Notes under the pieces: generated by a model
Told to the model about the DNA's origin: nothing
The model's database searches: none
The model's input: only the letters and a program-made list of their open reading frames with translations
In this document: positions 9,601 through 19,037 of the stretch, in pieces
Numbering within the stretch: position 1 is the stretch's first letter
Layout: every line of letters starts with the position of its first letter
NCBI GenBank assembly: GCA_015680685.1
Contig: MNCI01016577.1
Coordinates: forward strand, 223,821 to 245,000
From: Gnetum montanum
Lineage: Eukaryota > Streptophyta > Gnetopsida > Gnetales > Gnetaceae
DNA: 21,180 nt
Direction of reading: 5' to 3'
Program-made: the position numbers and the translations under genes

Positions 9601-10731
9601 AACATGAATTTTCTTTGTGGAATTTCAAACTTGGTCAACCATTCTTATCTCAAACCTTATTATGTCTAATGCTAACCTATTTTCCTATAGCGCTTGTTTA
9701 TCTTTTTTTGTAGGTATGAATGATTGATTAATACCAATAATCTTTGTAGCCTACAACAAGTGAGCACGTAACCTCTTGTTATTTTTTTTGGCATAATAAG
9801 GTACTACAAACTTTGTATAAATCTATGAAATAAAAAATAGATTTCTCATGCTATACAAATTGTAACCTATGGTGGCCTATATTATACTTGTTTTCTCATG
9901 TGGCCTCAAGAAATCTATTGTAAATACACATATTTGTTGACTTTTTTTCTTATCCTCTTGGAGTTGTGCTTCCAAGATGAAGCTTAAAGTCATCACAACA
10001 ATGTAACTTAGTATGGTTGTGAGTTACCATGTGACCTTAACATGTGAGATTTGGTTAGCTTGTCTTGCTATGCAAAGAAATCTTGCCTCACATCTTTCCA
10101 TTACCCCTTTTAAGCCATAAGCCCATATCCCAATTACAGCCTTCATTACTCATGTTGACAATGAAGACTTATGTTTGACATTCATGCAGTATGGCTGCAT
10201 GAAATTTCCTATGACATACTCTGCAATCATGTTCATTGGGTGTAATACATATCATTCAATGAGAAAACAAAAAAAACTTTGGCCTTGGCAATGAAACCCA
10301 ATAAAGGTTTCATCCTTTAAAAAAATGAGGAAGAAAATTGCCAAAAAAGCCAAGAGGTCAATGAAGCCTAAATTCAAATCAATGGCTTCAAACAAAAAAA
10401 ATGGAGGAGCTTGATGACCAACAAAGCTCAAGAGTGAAGTATTGGTTCCTCTAACACATTATTGTAGTTTGAGCACAAAGCATGAAGACCTTTTTGATCA
10501 ACAATCATGTCACCACCATACTATAGCCATGATGTCAAAATTTGAAATTCTTTGTTAATCCATGTAATCATTCTCCAATAACTAACATAAGCCTTTATCT
10601 TCTCTAAAACTTGTAATACTCCAATTATAATTTATTTCACCATTGTGAGCACTTCTAGGCATGGTTCAATAGCTAAAGAATCAAGCATGGAGAGGGAGCA
10701 TTGGTGATCAACCTATGGTAGTGTTTTGTAT
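9601..10731 (+). other. Presumed 3' noncoding region of the plus-strand element
   Basis: AT-rich DNA between the end of pol homology and the PPT/LTR boundary. No integrase motifs (HHCC, D, D, E) and no GPY/F-like sequence are seen on either strand. Short A-runs near 10270 and 10320 and the frame ending at 9713 have no match. By position it corresponds to the 14.12-15.43 kb region of the minus-strand element, but I see no clear similarity between them. Confidence 0.45.
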
Positions 10732-10777
10732 TCTTTGTTGATGTCTCTTAGGTCAATCCTCAAAACATTAATAAAGA
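10732..10777 (+). repeat. Hairpin just upstream of the plus-strand PPT
   Basis: Arms 10732-10744 (TCTTTGTTGATGT) and 10765-10777 (ACATTAATAAAGA) pair at 11 of 13 positions as DNA. The two mismatches would be G-U pairs in element RNA, so all 13 could pair. The same hairpin with perfect 15-bp arms lies at the equivalent place in the minus-strand element (14074-14119). Confidence 0.65.
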
Positions 10778-10889
10778 GGAGATAATGAAACATCCCAAAG
10801 AAAATTCATATTTTAGTTTAAGAGTCCATAGCCAAATTTTCTTATCATAATTTTATGAGATTAGAAAGGTAGATACAATTATCTTATTT

Positions 10890-10910
10890 TCCCCAACAAT
10901 CCCACCTTGG
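10890..10910 (-). other. PPT-like and LTR-start-like motif, minus strand
   Basis: The minus strand reads CCAAGGTGGGAT followed by TGTTGGGG from 10898, resembling the polypurine tract plus TGTTGGGG LTR start common in plant LTR retrotransposons. It falls inside the plus-strand LTR proposed here, so it is either a nested insertion edge or chance. No internal domain to go with it was found. Confidence 0.25.
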
Positions 10911-10991
10911 CCTTATAGTAATGGAATTTAGGGTAGTCTTCAATGTAAAAATTGAGATCTATAGTTCACATGTTATAGACCTCATGCATCT

Positions 10992-11110
10992 TAGCTTGTA
11001 GAGGCTAAAAAATGCTTCATAGGCTATGAATGCCTTGTATCCTAGCTTGTAGAAGCCAAAAATATACTTCATGTATTCTAGTTGGTGGGGTTTGAAAATG
11101 CTTCACAAGC
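10992..11110 (+). repeat. Short degenerate tandem repeat in LTR U3
   Basis: Three related units start near 10992, 11042 and 11079. Each has TAG(C/T)TTGTAGAAGCCAAAAA-like sequence leading to a copy of ATGCTTCA or ATACTTCA. They lie upstream of the TATA-like box at 11376, in what would be the U3 part of the LTR. Such repeats in U3 often vary in number between copies of an element. Confidence 0.5.
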
Positions 11111-11224
11111 TACAAAATTTGGTATTTTAACCTCACATTCTAAGCATTGTAGTTCCATGTGTTGGGAAACTTATGGAGATAACATGTGGAATTAGGCTTT
11201 AAGATCACATGCTTGACATATCAG

Positions 11225-11250
11225 TCCCACATGTTAGGCAGCATGTGGGA
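11225..11250. repeat. Inverted repeat, 9-bp arms
   Basis: TCCCACATG at 11225-11233 and CATGTGGGA at 11242-11250 pair perfectly across an 8-nt loop. It lies about 130 bases upstream of the TATA-like box, inside the proposed U3. Confidence 0.6.
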
Positions 11251-11375
11251 TAAAAAACTAGCTAAAATTTCTTACACACTATTTTAAAAATTACTATGAA
11301 CATGGTAGAATTTTTCAAAAATTTGGTAGCAATCATGGTAGAATTAATTAGCAACAAATCAAGATTTCTATAGCC

Positions 11376-11385
11376 TATTTAAATA
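11376..11385 (+). promoter_or_regulatory. TATA-like box of the plus-strand LTR
   Basis: TATTTAAATA lies about 590 bases into the proposed LTR. It is followed by a mixed stretch and then T-rich DNA, as expected for R-U5. It matches the TATA consensus less well than the other two candidates in the window (12522-12515 and 19463-19470). Confidence 0.4.
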
Positions 11386-12433
11386 CAAGTTTTCTTCATT
11401 GAAAGGACTTTTGGATTTTTTGGCATTCAGTTGAACTTGAAACTTTTAGAGTAATCTTGATCTCCAAAAGTCAATAACTATTTCTCCCTAGCATAGACCA
11501 TCTAGAGTAAGAAAACTTATGATAAGCAAAGTTTAAGAGTAAATTGATTAGAGAAGGACAAGTATAGATCTAATGGTAGAATACATAGTACTATTTGCAT
11601 TAGACATCAAACATATTTCTATGTTCTTGGGTTTTTACAACTTGTAATATGTATTTTCTAAACCTTTGTTTTTATAGTGCATTAATACAAAGTTATAGTT
11701 TTCTTTGTTTTGATACATTATTTTTCCATTGCTCTATTCTCGTTCTTGGATCTAGTGCTTAAACCACTATTGCATACATTCTTTATTTTTATTTTTTCTA
11801 ATTTAGTGATAGATTTATAAGTCTCTATGTGATTGAAAAGATTGCCTAGAATGCTTTAGATCCTTTTTCAAGGCCCGTGGATCCATTAGTAAAACTGTTC
11901 CATGTTGTAGCGACTGAAAATGTCGGTGGCTGGAACACCAAGAGGTTGCATACAATTTAACCTTGGATCTATGCTAGGGTCGTGCTAGGGAGGAATGGAA
12001 ATGGGGTGCCCTGAATGGTCTAGTCAATCAGACAGGGACTTAATCGGTGTAACTTAACCTTTCGTAAACATTTGTTTTAAGAAATGAGGTATGCAAGTAA
12101 AGCGATAATTAACCAACATAAAATAATGAAAAATGATGCAAAATAAAATGATAATGAATAAAGAGTAAAATAGATTTGGGTGAGGAAATGCACCGCCGCC
12201 CCAAGGTCACAAATCTGATCTTTGTTTTTTTGGAAGGTGTATAACTGATTATGCAACACTAGAGAGGCACGGCTTACACAGAGCAGTATGGTTACAGGTC
12301 CCTGAGCTGTAGTCAATAACTTGCTACTTAGGATCTTTCTATTTCCCAATCCACTTGCCAAGGTTCCAAAATGCTAGACCCACAAAAGGATATCTAGAGT
12401 CAACCAGAATACTCAAATTCAACTAGAATGGTA

Positions 12434-12493
12434 AAAATGCCAACTATGCTCTCTAAAAGCCAACTCAAAAGCCAACCATGCAAAAGCCAACCC
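12434..12493 (-). repeat. GTTGGCTTTT short repeat downstream of the LTR TATA box
   Basis: On the plus strand AAAAGCCAAC or a close variant occurs at 12434-12444, 12455-12464, 12467-12477 and 12482-12493. On the transcribed minus strand these are four GTTGGC(T/A)TTT units starting about 22 bases beyond the TATA box, so they would fall at or just after the start of the R region. Confidence 0.6.
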
Positions 12494-12514
12494 TTTGAGC
12501 ATTGTTCACTGGGG

Positions 12515-12522
12515 TATTTATA
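12515..12522 (-). promoter_or_regulatory. TATA box of the minus-strand LTR
   Basis: The minus strand reads TATAAATA in the context GGCCCTATAAATACCCC, a close match to the plant TATA consensus. Transcription would run leftward from about 12490. It lies about 1.54 kb into the proposed LTR. Confidence 0.55.
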
Positions 12523-12951
12523 GGGCCTAGAGCAAGAGAAAAATGTGGTCTAGATGCCATTTTTCCTAGGCCCCATAAGGGGTAATCATGGCTATGCTAT
12601 GTAGGTGTGTGATGCTAGATGTGAACCTTGTTACGCTATGACCATACTTCTGAAACTGCATGCGCCAAAATCCTAAAAGCATACCATCAATGAAAGAAAA
12701 ATGGAGCCTATGCTCCAAGACTACATCTTCCCTACTCTTGTGAGCATGGTCAAGCATGGGGAAAATTTTGGGGATTGGCCAGGGGTATGCAAAATGAAGA
12801 AAACTTGCTGATTTTTTTTGCCAAAGAGATGCCAGGGTGAGAATGATCATTGCCAACAAGTTTTAGATCTAACTTGAAACATCTTGATTCCTCCATGCAA
12901 GTGTTGCATTAGTTATGTTGTCCAGTGTTTTGGTGTAGTGTAAGTAACTAC

Positions 12952-13775
12952 ACGCTATGTTGTGCTATGCTACGTAGCGTAGCATAGCATAGCCACCGAT
13001 CTTGAAAGGAGTCTTACTTAGAAGCTAAGAGCATCTGTCTGAGGCTTGGTAAGGTGAGCAACTGCAAGTTTTTCTTCCATGCTAGAAAGCCTTTAGACTT
13101 GCTAAGTTCATTCTTGAGGCATTTTGTTATTTTGCATTCTCGCTACGTTGTGCTATGCTATGCAGTGTAGCATAGCATAGCAGCCAATGTGACATGCATC
13201 CTTGTTTAATTTGTAACATTTTATCAAGAAACTTTGCTTCAGGCCTAAGGGCTAAGTGGGATAGATAGTTTTGGAGGTCGAAGTATTGCTAAGTGCGATT
13301 CTCTTATTGAAGTCACTTGGAAAATGGACCTTTGTGCATTATGTCCTTAATACGCTGTGCTACGCTGCATAGCGTAGCACAACTTAGCATCCATTGTTGG
13401 CGGAATCTTGGCTCATTTTTGCAAACACTTTATCATAGAATGTTCATCATGTTTTCGTGTGTTAGAGTAATCTTGTTTAATGGTTGAAGTAGGGGCAAGT
13501 GCTTTTACTCTGTCAAAGTTGTCCAAGTAGGAGTGTTATCAAATTATATCCCTACTACGCTGTGCTACACTGTGTAGCATAGCACAACGTAGCACTCAGA
13601 TTGAGATAATTCTTGAAAAAATATGCCATATTCTATTGCGCCATATCACTCACACTTCAGGGATGAAACATGTAAAATGCTTTGGAAGATTGTCTTGTTA
13701 TCAATTTTCATGTTGAACATCTGATTGGTCTTCTCAAGGCTTGCTACATTGCATAGTGTAGAATAGCGTAGTAGA
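12952..13775. repeat. Array of five palindromic motifs, about 185-208 bp apart
   Basis: Hairpin motifs built from GCTAYGCT/AGCRTAGC words start near 12956, 13143, 13351, 13557 and 13740, intervals of about 187, 208, 206 and 183. The first has perfect 11-bp arms (12964-12974 and 12978-12988), the second 10-bp arms (13151-13160 and 13168-13177), the third 10-bp arms (13357-13366 and 13371-13380); the fourth and fifth are imperfect. Spacers share only weak similarity, so the array may be an old tandem repeat of about 195 bp in which only the palindromes stayed recognisable. It lies in the U3 part of the minus-strand LTR. Confidence 0.7.
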
Positions 13776-14065
13776 TATCTCTGTTAGAAAAATTTTCAAA
13801 CTATTTAGCTCAACTTGAACACTTTCAACAACCCCTAACATGATCCCTGGTAGACTGTCAGCTAGGTCAATTATCCATTTGGGCAAGTTGGAGAGTCCAG
13901 AAATCCTATCAGCCTGGGCAATAGAAAACTTGCTAGAATATGTAGTCTACCCTCAATGCCTACACTATCCTGATAGCCCATTGTGACCATACACTTGTGG
14001 AAGTCTTTGCCCAAATTTCAAGACTCTACTGAGGCATCAAGGTCCTAAAATTTTATGGTGTTTCA

Positions 14066-14119
14066 ATGGCCCCTCTTTGTTGACATCTAGAGGACCTGCT
14101 CGAGAGATGTCAACAAAGA
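14066..14119 (-). repeat. Hairpin and polypurine tract before the minus-strand 3' LTR
   Basis: TCTTTGTTGACATCT at 14074-14088 and AGATGTCAACAAAGA at 14105-14119 are perfect 15-bp arms with a 16-nt loop. The LTR-proximal arm runs into the purine-rich tract AAGAGGGGCCAT (14077-14066), the likely plus-strand primer site. The same arrangement is seen in the plus-strand element at 10732-10785. Confidence 0.7.
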
Positions 14120-15088
14120 ATATGAAACAACATGAAAAATAAAATGCTAACATTACTCTCCAGTGCTCACTTAGATATCACTTTCCTATGCTTGGGAGCA
14201 TTTGTAGGGAAAGGAAGAAAATATGGACTTGAGGGAACTGGTCTAGGAAATGAAAATATGTGACATAGCATGATCCCTCATCAGAGTGCTTGTGAGGGAA
14301 TCGACCCGCATGAGCATCCTTCTTTGTTAGCCCGTTTGACCTCTATTTGGAGTTCATAGAGATGGTCAATTTCTTGTTTTGAGCTTTCCTACTCCTTTAT
14401 GCTTTTGTGCTTTTCTTGTGCTATTTAGCCACATTCACTTGTAAACAACCTTGTTGTTGCAAGACAGGTGTTTCCTCATCAAGATGAGTTATGTTACATC
14501 CATGTGGAGCTTTGACTTGCCTATAGATGCTTCCCATGTGGCGAGTTACATTACGTGCACCCTGGGCTTAATGGTTAGGCATGTGGAAGGCTAGTAGCAG
14601 TTTTGGAAGTAGCAGACTGAAGAGGTTGGCATTGAAGGGGCTAGGAGTTGTGGCAATGTGAGTGCTCAGGATTCCATGCCCAAGGCAAACATCATGTAGT
14701 CCAACTACAAGGTGAGAGGCCTAACAGTTGGACGGCTCTTGGACTCAGATGATGGCGAGGGTTGCAGGGTAGCAACTTTGTGGCAGGGCCACAATAGTGC
14801 TAGGACTCTAGCAACAGGTACTGATGATAGGAGCTATTTCCAGGATGACTGGCTATGGTAGTGGTAGCTCTGAAAAGTCAGCAAAATTTCAGACGACATC
14901 TCTCGAAGGTTAGCAAGATGCTAGGGGTAGTGACGCTACATGTGTTCTAGACGGTGTTTCCTTAGCAACGTGAACTTCATTATGAAACTGCAACATCCTA
15001 CCCTGTGTTGTCTAGAAATTTGGCATTGTGCACGCTCGCTTGTTTGTAGGGTCATGGATGTTGTGCTGGTCAGTGTTGAAGTGCGAAC
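14120..15088 (-). other. Presumed 3' noncoding region of the minus-strand element
   Basis: Lies between the minisatellite after integrase and the pre-PPT hairpin. The stretch 14.5-15.0 kb is less AT-rich than its surroundings. I see no convincing coding frame or known motif on either strand. Confidence 0.4.
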
Positions 15089-15430
15089 CTAGTTTAAGAT
15101 CTTGGTAGACCATCAGATGTGCTAGTTTAAGGTCCTAGAAGATTGTAATGTGCTAGTTTAAGGTTCTAGCAGATTGTTATGCTAGTTTAACATCATAGCA
15201 GATGGTGGATGGGCTAGTTTAAGGTCATAGTAGACCAATGTGCCAGTTTAAGGTCCTGGTAGACTTTTGTGCTAATTTATCATTGTAGCGGATGGTGGAT
15301 GGATAGTTTAAGGTCATAGCGGACCGATGTGTGGGTGCTAGTTTTATGTCATGGCTCAAAGACGTGTTGTGCTAGTTTAATCTTATAGCAGATGTTCTGT
15401 GCCAGTTTATAGTCATAGTGGACTATGGTG
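15089..15430. repeat. Minisatellite 3' of integrase, core CTAGTTTAAGGTC
   Basis: About ten degenerate units of roughly 30-36 bp share the core CTAGTTTAAGGTCATAGCAG, with variants such as CCAGTTTAAGGTCCTGGTAG. The array ends immediately next to the integrase stop codon (15434-15432). The same core makes the second array at 19038-19300, on the other side of pol and in the same orientation. Confidence 0.8.
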
Positions 15431-15431
15431 C

Positions 15432-16622
15432 TTACCTTGCTTTGTATTGGACATAGTATGGCTTGAGGTACAAGTGGTTCACTGGATTTGCAAACTCTTT
15501 GCCATACATATCATCTAGCTTTAAGGCCCTATTCTCATAGGCTTTCGTGACTATGAATGGACCTTCCCAGTTTGCTGAGAACTTGTTTACATGTTCATGA
15601 ATAGCTTTGAGAACTAGGTCCCCTTTCTTGATTGGCTGTTGATGCAGACTGAAATGATGTTTTTTCTATAGCTTGTCCTGGTACCATTTAATGAGATCAA
15701 GTGTCTAGTCACACTCTTTCTCTATGGAGTCAAGGTCAATGATCCTTGACTCATTGTTTTAAGCTTCATTCATGATGTTTGAAAGGATCATCTAAAGTGA
15801 TGGTACCTACAATTCAAAAGGTAACACCACATTAGATCTGTAAACAAGGCTGTAAGGAGTCTTACAGTTGGTCATTCTACATGTTGCACGGTAAGCCCAC
15901 AGCATGTAGAGGATTTGTTCATGCCATCGCCTCTTACAACTGCTAAGCATCCTTTTGAGCAAGTTGATGATGGCCTTGTTTGTTGCCTCTACCTAACCAT
16001 TTACCTGCAAGTAGTATGGTGATGAAAAAGATTACTTGATGCCAAGGTTTTCACAAAAGCTTTTGGTTTCCGTGCTACTAAACTGTTGCCCATTGTCTAT
16101 CATACTAGTCATGGGAAGAACAAACCTTGTTACTATGTTGTATAGGATAAATCAGCAAACCTATTGAGATGTAGTCTTGTTTAGGAGAATAGCCTCCATC
16201 CACTTTATAAAGTACTTGGTGGCAATGATGATGAAGCTATGTCCTAAGAAAGACATAGGTGTGATGGGTTCTATGATATCTAGTTCCCAACATTGGAATG
16301 GCCATGTAATCTGTGTAGGGTGAAACTCAGTAGGTGATACATGTATAAGATTTTCATGGCATTGGCATGTATCACATGTCCTAACTTTATCAAGGAAATC
16401 TCATTCGATGCAAGGCTAGTAGTATCCTAGGTGCCTGATTTGTATTGCCATAGCCCTAGGGGCTATGTGTCCTCCACATAGTCCCTCATGGATTTCATTA
16501 ACAATTTTTTTCACTTCCTCCCCACTAATGTAATTTAGTAATATTCCATCAAAGGAGAATTTTCATAAAGTGTTATCTCCTATAAGGACATACTATCGGG
16601 CTCGCTTTCGGATCGCATCCTT
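15432..16622 (-). pseudogene. pol: Ty3/gypsy integrase fragment
   Basis: Integrase inserts element DNA into the host chromosome. The N-terminal zinc-binding part is visible as IHEGLCGGH and, further on, CDTCQCH. The catalytic core keeps D (WELDII, 16280-16278), D (MIDNGQQF, 16097-16095) and E (VEATNKA, 15989-15987). Intervals of 61 and 36 codons give the D-x60-D-x35-E spacing typical of retroviral and gypsy integrases, so no net indel has hit the core. The C-terminal part has KKGDLVLKAIHEHV and NWEGPFIVTKAYENRALKL, a GPY/F-type module, and ends NHLYLKPYYVQYKAR with a stop at 15434-15432. Several internal stops (for example between VNG and VEATNK) show it is dead. No chromodomain is seen. Confidence 0.85.
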
Positions 16623-17704
16623 TTAGGCAGATATCAAGCTGTGTGGGGGTTTGCTGTGTTGAAGGTAAGCTTTTATTTTAGTGTACCACTCTTGAATATT
16701 AGTTGTATTAAGATCTACAATGTGTGCCACTTGGGTGATAGGATTAGTGCATTCTATTATTGAAGCAGATAGGGTTGCAAATAGATGCAGTGGCACATTC
16801 AATGCTAATGTGGCTAAGGCATCTGCTACAGTGTTCTCATTGCGAGGCACGTGTTGGATGTCTATCGTTGTAAACTATTTCAAGAAATTTTTGGCCAAGT
16901 CACAATAAGACTATAAGTGTAAGGCTTTAGAGGCATAGACTTTGGTAATTTGGTTAAAAATGAGTTGGAAATTGCCTTGGACTGCCAAATGTTGGATCTC
17001 TAGTTCTCGAGTTGCTAATAGGCCCCTAAGGAGTCCTTCGTACTCAGCTACATTGTTCATACAAAGGAACATTAAACAGTAAGCAAAAGGTTGAATATCT
17101 CTAGAGGGGAATGCAATGACGGTAGTAGCACTACCACCTCGTGTGGTTGAGGCACTATCAAAATGCAAAGTAGCTTCGAAGTGTAATGGCACAAGATTGA
17201 TGTTGTTGACATGTTCATCGGGGAAATCCAGCTCTATCGTTGCCTGATCATTGATGGGTGAAGTTGTGAGGTGTGTAGCTATTTCTTGTCCCTTTGTTAA
17301 TGATTGGGAAACATAATGCAAATCAAATTCTACCATTATGGCTTTTCATTGGGCTATCCTACTGCACTCATATAAATTATTTGTGATAGCCCAAAGTACA
17401 TTACTCTTGCATATGATGTTGACTTTGTTACAGAAGAGGTAATGTCTCCATTTTTTAGTGCAAAGACTAGGGCAAGACAATTTCTTTCTACTTCATTGTA
17501 CTTTTCCTCATAAGCTATTAGTGCATGGCTCAAGTAATAAATCAAGATTTCAGAACCGTCATCTTTCTTTTGACATAAAAATGCTGTAATAGATGTGTTT
17601 GAGGTGGCAAGGTAGATGTAGAAAGGCTTATCCCTCTACGGTGGGTAAATAGTTGGGAGGTGCAAAAGCTCTTTCTTTAGATTATCGAAGGATTGTTGGC
17701 ATTG
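16623..17704 (-). pseudogene. pol: Ty3/gypsy RNase H and second RNase H fragment
   Basis: The first RNase H (about 17640-17345) shows KPFYIYLATSNTSITAFL and IYYLSHALIAYEEKYNEVER with LALVFALK, then a frameshift near the KKW position. The second RNase H (17336-16770) shows LHFDSASTTRGGSA, MNNVAEYEGLLRGLLA, VQGNFQLIFNQITKVY and PRNENTVADALATLAL. In the second domain the first Asp, the Glu of AEY and the last Asp remain, but the GDS-type Asp is Asn (GNF). A TAA ends the open frame at 16911, and reading continues in another frame from 16850. The dual RNase H layout points to the Tat lineage. Confidence 0.83.
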
Positions 17705-18913
17705 TTATATCCATTCAAAGTTGATCTCCTTCTTTAGCAAGTGTTGCATGGGGTGTAACTTGTAAGTCAACCTTGCGATAAACCTTTTGATAAAATATAC
17801 TCTACCTTGCAACCCACACAATTCTTTAATATTTGTATGCAGTGCTAGGCTAATGATGGTCCTAACTTTGTCAGGGTCCACTCGTATCCCAGCCTCTGAT
17901 ACTACAAACCCTAGCATGCATCCGATTTTAACTCTGAAAACATATTTCCTTGGATTAAGATGTAAGTCATGCCTGTGACAACGTTTGAGGATAGCATCTA
18001 GATCATTGGGATGATCAATAGCTCCCTTAGACTTGACTGTTATGTCATCCACGTAATCGTTTAGTCTTTCCAAGAGGTAGTAGCTAAAAATGTAAGTCAT
18101 GGCTCATTGATAGGTTGCTCCAGCAATTTTGGAGTCCAAAAGGCATCATGGTGTAACAAAAGGTTCCCCATGGGGTCATGAAAGTAGTTGTTAATTGTTT
18201 CTCTAGGTTGAGGTGGATTTGATTATAACTTGAGAACCCATCCATAAAGGATAGTAAAACATGACTAGTTGTAGTATCAATAAGTTGATCAATACTCAGT
18301 AATGGGAAGTCATCTTTAATTGTTACTTTTTTAGATCTTAAAAGTCTATACAAATTCGTATATCTCCCATTTTCTTAGAGACTACAACAATTTTTGACAC
18401 CCAATCTAAGTAATCGACTGCACGAATGAAACCTTATTGATACAGCTTGGTGATTTCATCACATATAGCTAGTGCAACCTTTGGTTTAATTTTTTGAGCC
18501 TTTTGCTTGACTTCCTTGATACATGGGTCTAAGATGATATGTTGTATGAGCCATGGATCTAGGCCTAGCATGTCATCATAGGACCATGCAAACACTTTAA
18601 CATTATCTTGGAGAACTGTAGATATGCCTTTTTGCATTTGTGGATCTAATAGGAAGCTAACTTTTAATGTCTTTATTTCCCCCCTAGATGTAGTTACAGG
18701 CATTTTAATGAGAGGGTCTTTAGTCACATCCCTAGCCTCTAGGTCTAAGGCTTGGACTAGGTGTTTGGGCCAATCTAGGGATGTTTCTAGGGATGCTACG
18801 GTGTTGTCAGTAGATAATTCCTAGTCTATTGATTCTAATTTTAGGTATCTTATAAACTTTTCATGAGGACCTGTTAGAGTTAAATGCGAATGTAGATCAC
18901 TGTGCATGGCCAT
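17705..18913 (-). pseudogene. pol: Ty3/gypsy pol fragment: start, linker and reverse transcriptase
   Basis: The reading begins at a minus-strand ATG (18913-18911, MAMHSDLHSHLTLTGPHEKF) just after a pyrimidine-rich AG acceptor (18926-18925). The linker contains SLDWPKHLVQALDLEARDV; then comes FAWSYDDMLGLDPWLIQHI (18727-18434 frame), the RT palm with DDFPLLSIDQLIDTTTSHVL, SFMDGFSSYNQIHLNLEK and TPWGTFCYTMMPFGL, and the intact catalytic motif YVDD at 18055-18044. VVSEAGIRVDPDKVRTII and LCGLQGRVYFIKRFIARLTY mark thumb and connection. Frameshifts near 18430 and 18090 and a TAA in the IDF-DL motif break the frame. It is clearly related to, but diverged from, the plus-strand pol. Confidence 0.87.
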
Positions 18914-18960
18914 TTCTGTTAAACCTACCACAATAAGAAAAAGACCAAGTCAAGTGATAC
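18905..18960 (-). promoter_or_regulatory. Possible splice acceptor ahead of the RT-coding frame
   Basis: The minus strand reads GGTCTTTTTCTTATTGTGGTAG (as two parts: a pyrimidine run, then GTGGTAG) ending at 18925, followed 11 bases later by the ATG at 18913. Ogre-type members of the Tat lineage are known to carry an intron between the gag-protease and RT-integrase parts, so a retained acceptor here would fit. There is no visible upstream exon in the window. Confidence 0.35.
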
Positions 18961-19037
18961 CTATTTGTAGCAACATCATGTAATGTAATAATACAACATA
19001 AGAAAATCGTCAATTACTATGTAAAGTTTGCAAGTTT

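Larger units (their letters stand above)
10774..11902 (+). mobile_element. Putative PPT and 3' LTR of the plus-strand gypsy element
   Basis: A purine tract (AAAGAGGAGATAA, 10773-10785) is followed by TGAAACATCCC from 10786, which matches the LTR start of the minus-strand element (TGAAACACC at 14065). LTRs normally begin with TG. Inside are a run of three related units at 10992-11110, a hairpin at 11225-11250 and a TATA-like TATTTAAATA at 11376-11385, followed by T-rich DNA as in an R-U5 region. The 3' end is uncertain. CA at 11901-11902 abuts the probable end of the other LTR, but no second LTR copy is available to fix the boundary. Confidence 0.5.
11903..14065 (-). mobile_element. Putative 3' LTR of the minus-strand gypsy element
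   Basis: Read on the minus strand, TGAAACACC starts at 14065 directly after a purine-rich tract (AAGAGGGGCCAT, 14077-14066). The LTR would run about 2.16 kb to a CA at 11904-11903. U3 carries five palindromic motifs (12952-13775), a TATA box lies at 12522-12515, and beyond it are short GTTGGCTTTT repeats and T-rich U5-like DNA. The integrase of the same strand ends 1.37 kb upstream, the right order for a 3' LTR. The 3' end is not proven because no sister LTR lies in the window. Minus-strand frames inside it (12361-12077, 12859-12566) have no known motif and are probably chance. Confidence 0.5.

Noticed and set aside
10813-10832. TAGTTTAAGAGTCCATAG, similar to the minisatellite core
   Set aside because: A single imperfect occurrence in the plus-strand LTR; too weak to call a third array.
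12077-12859. Two minus-strand frames of 94 and 97 codons
   Set aside because: They lie in the U5 and U3 parts of the proposed LTR and show no known motif; LTRs normally do not code.
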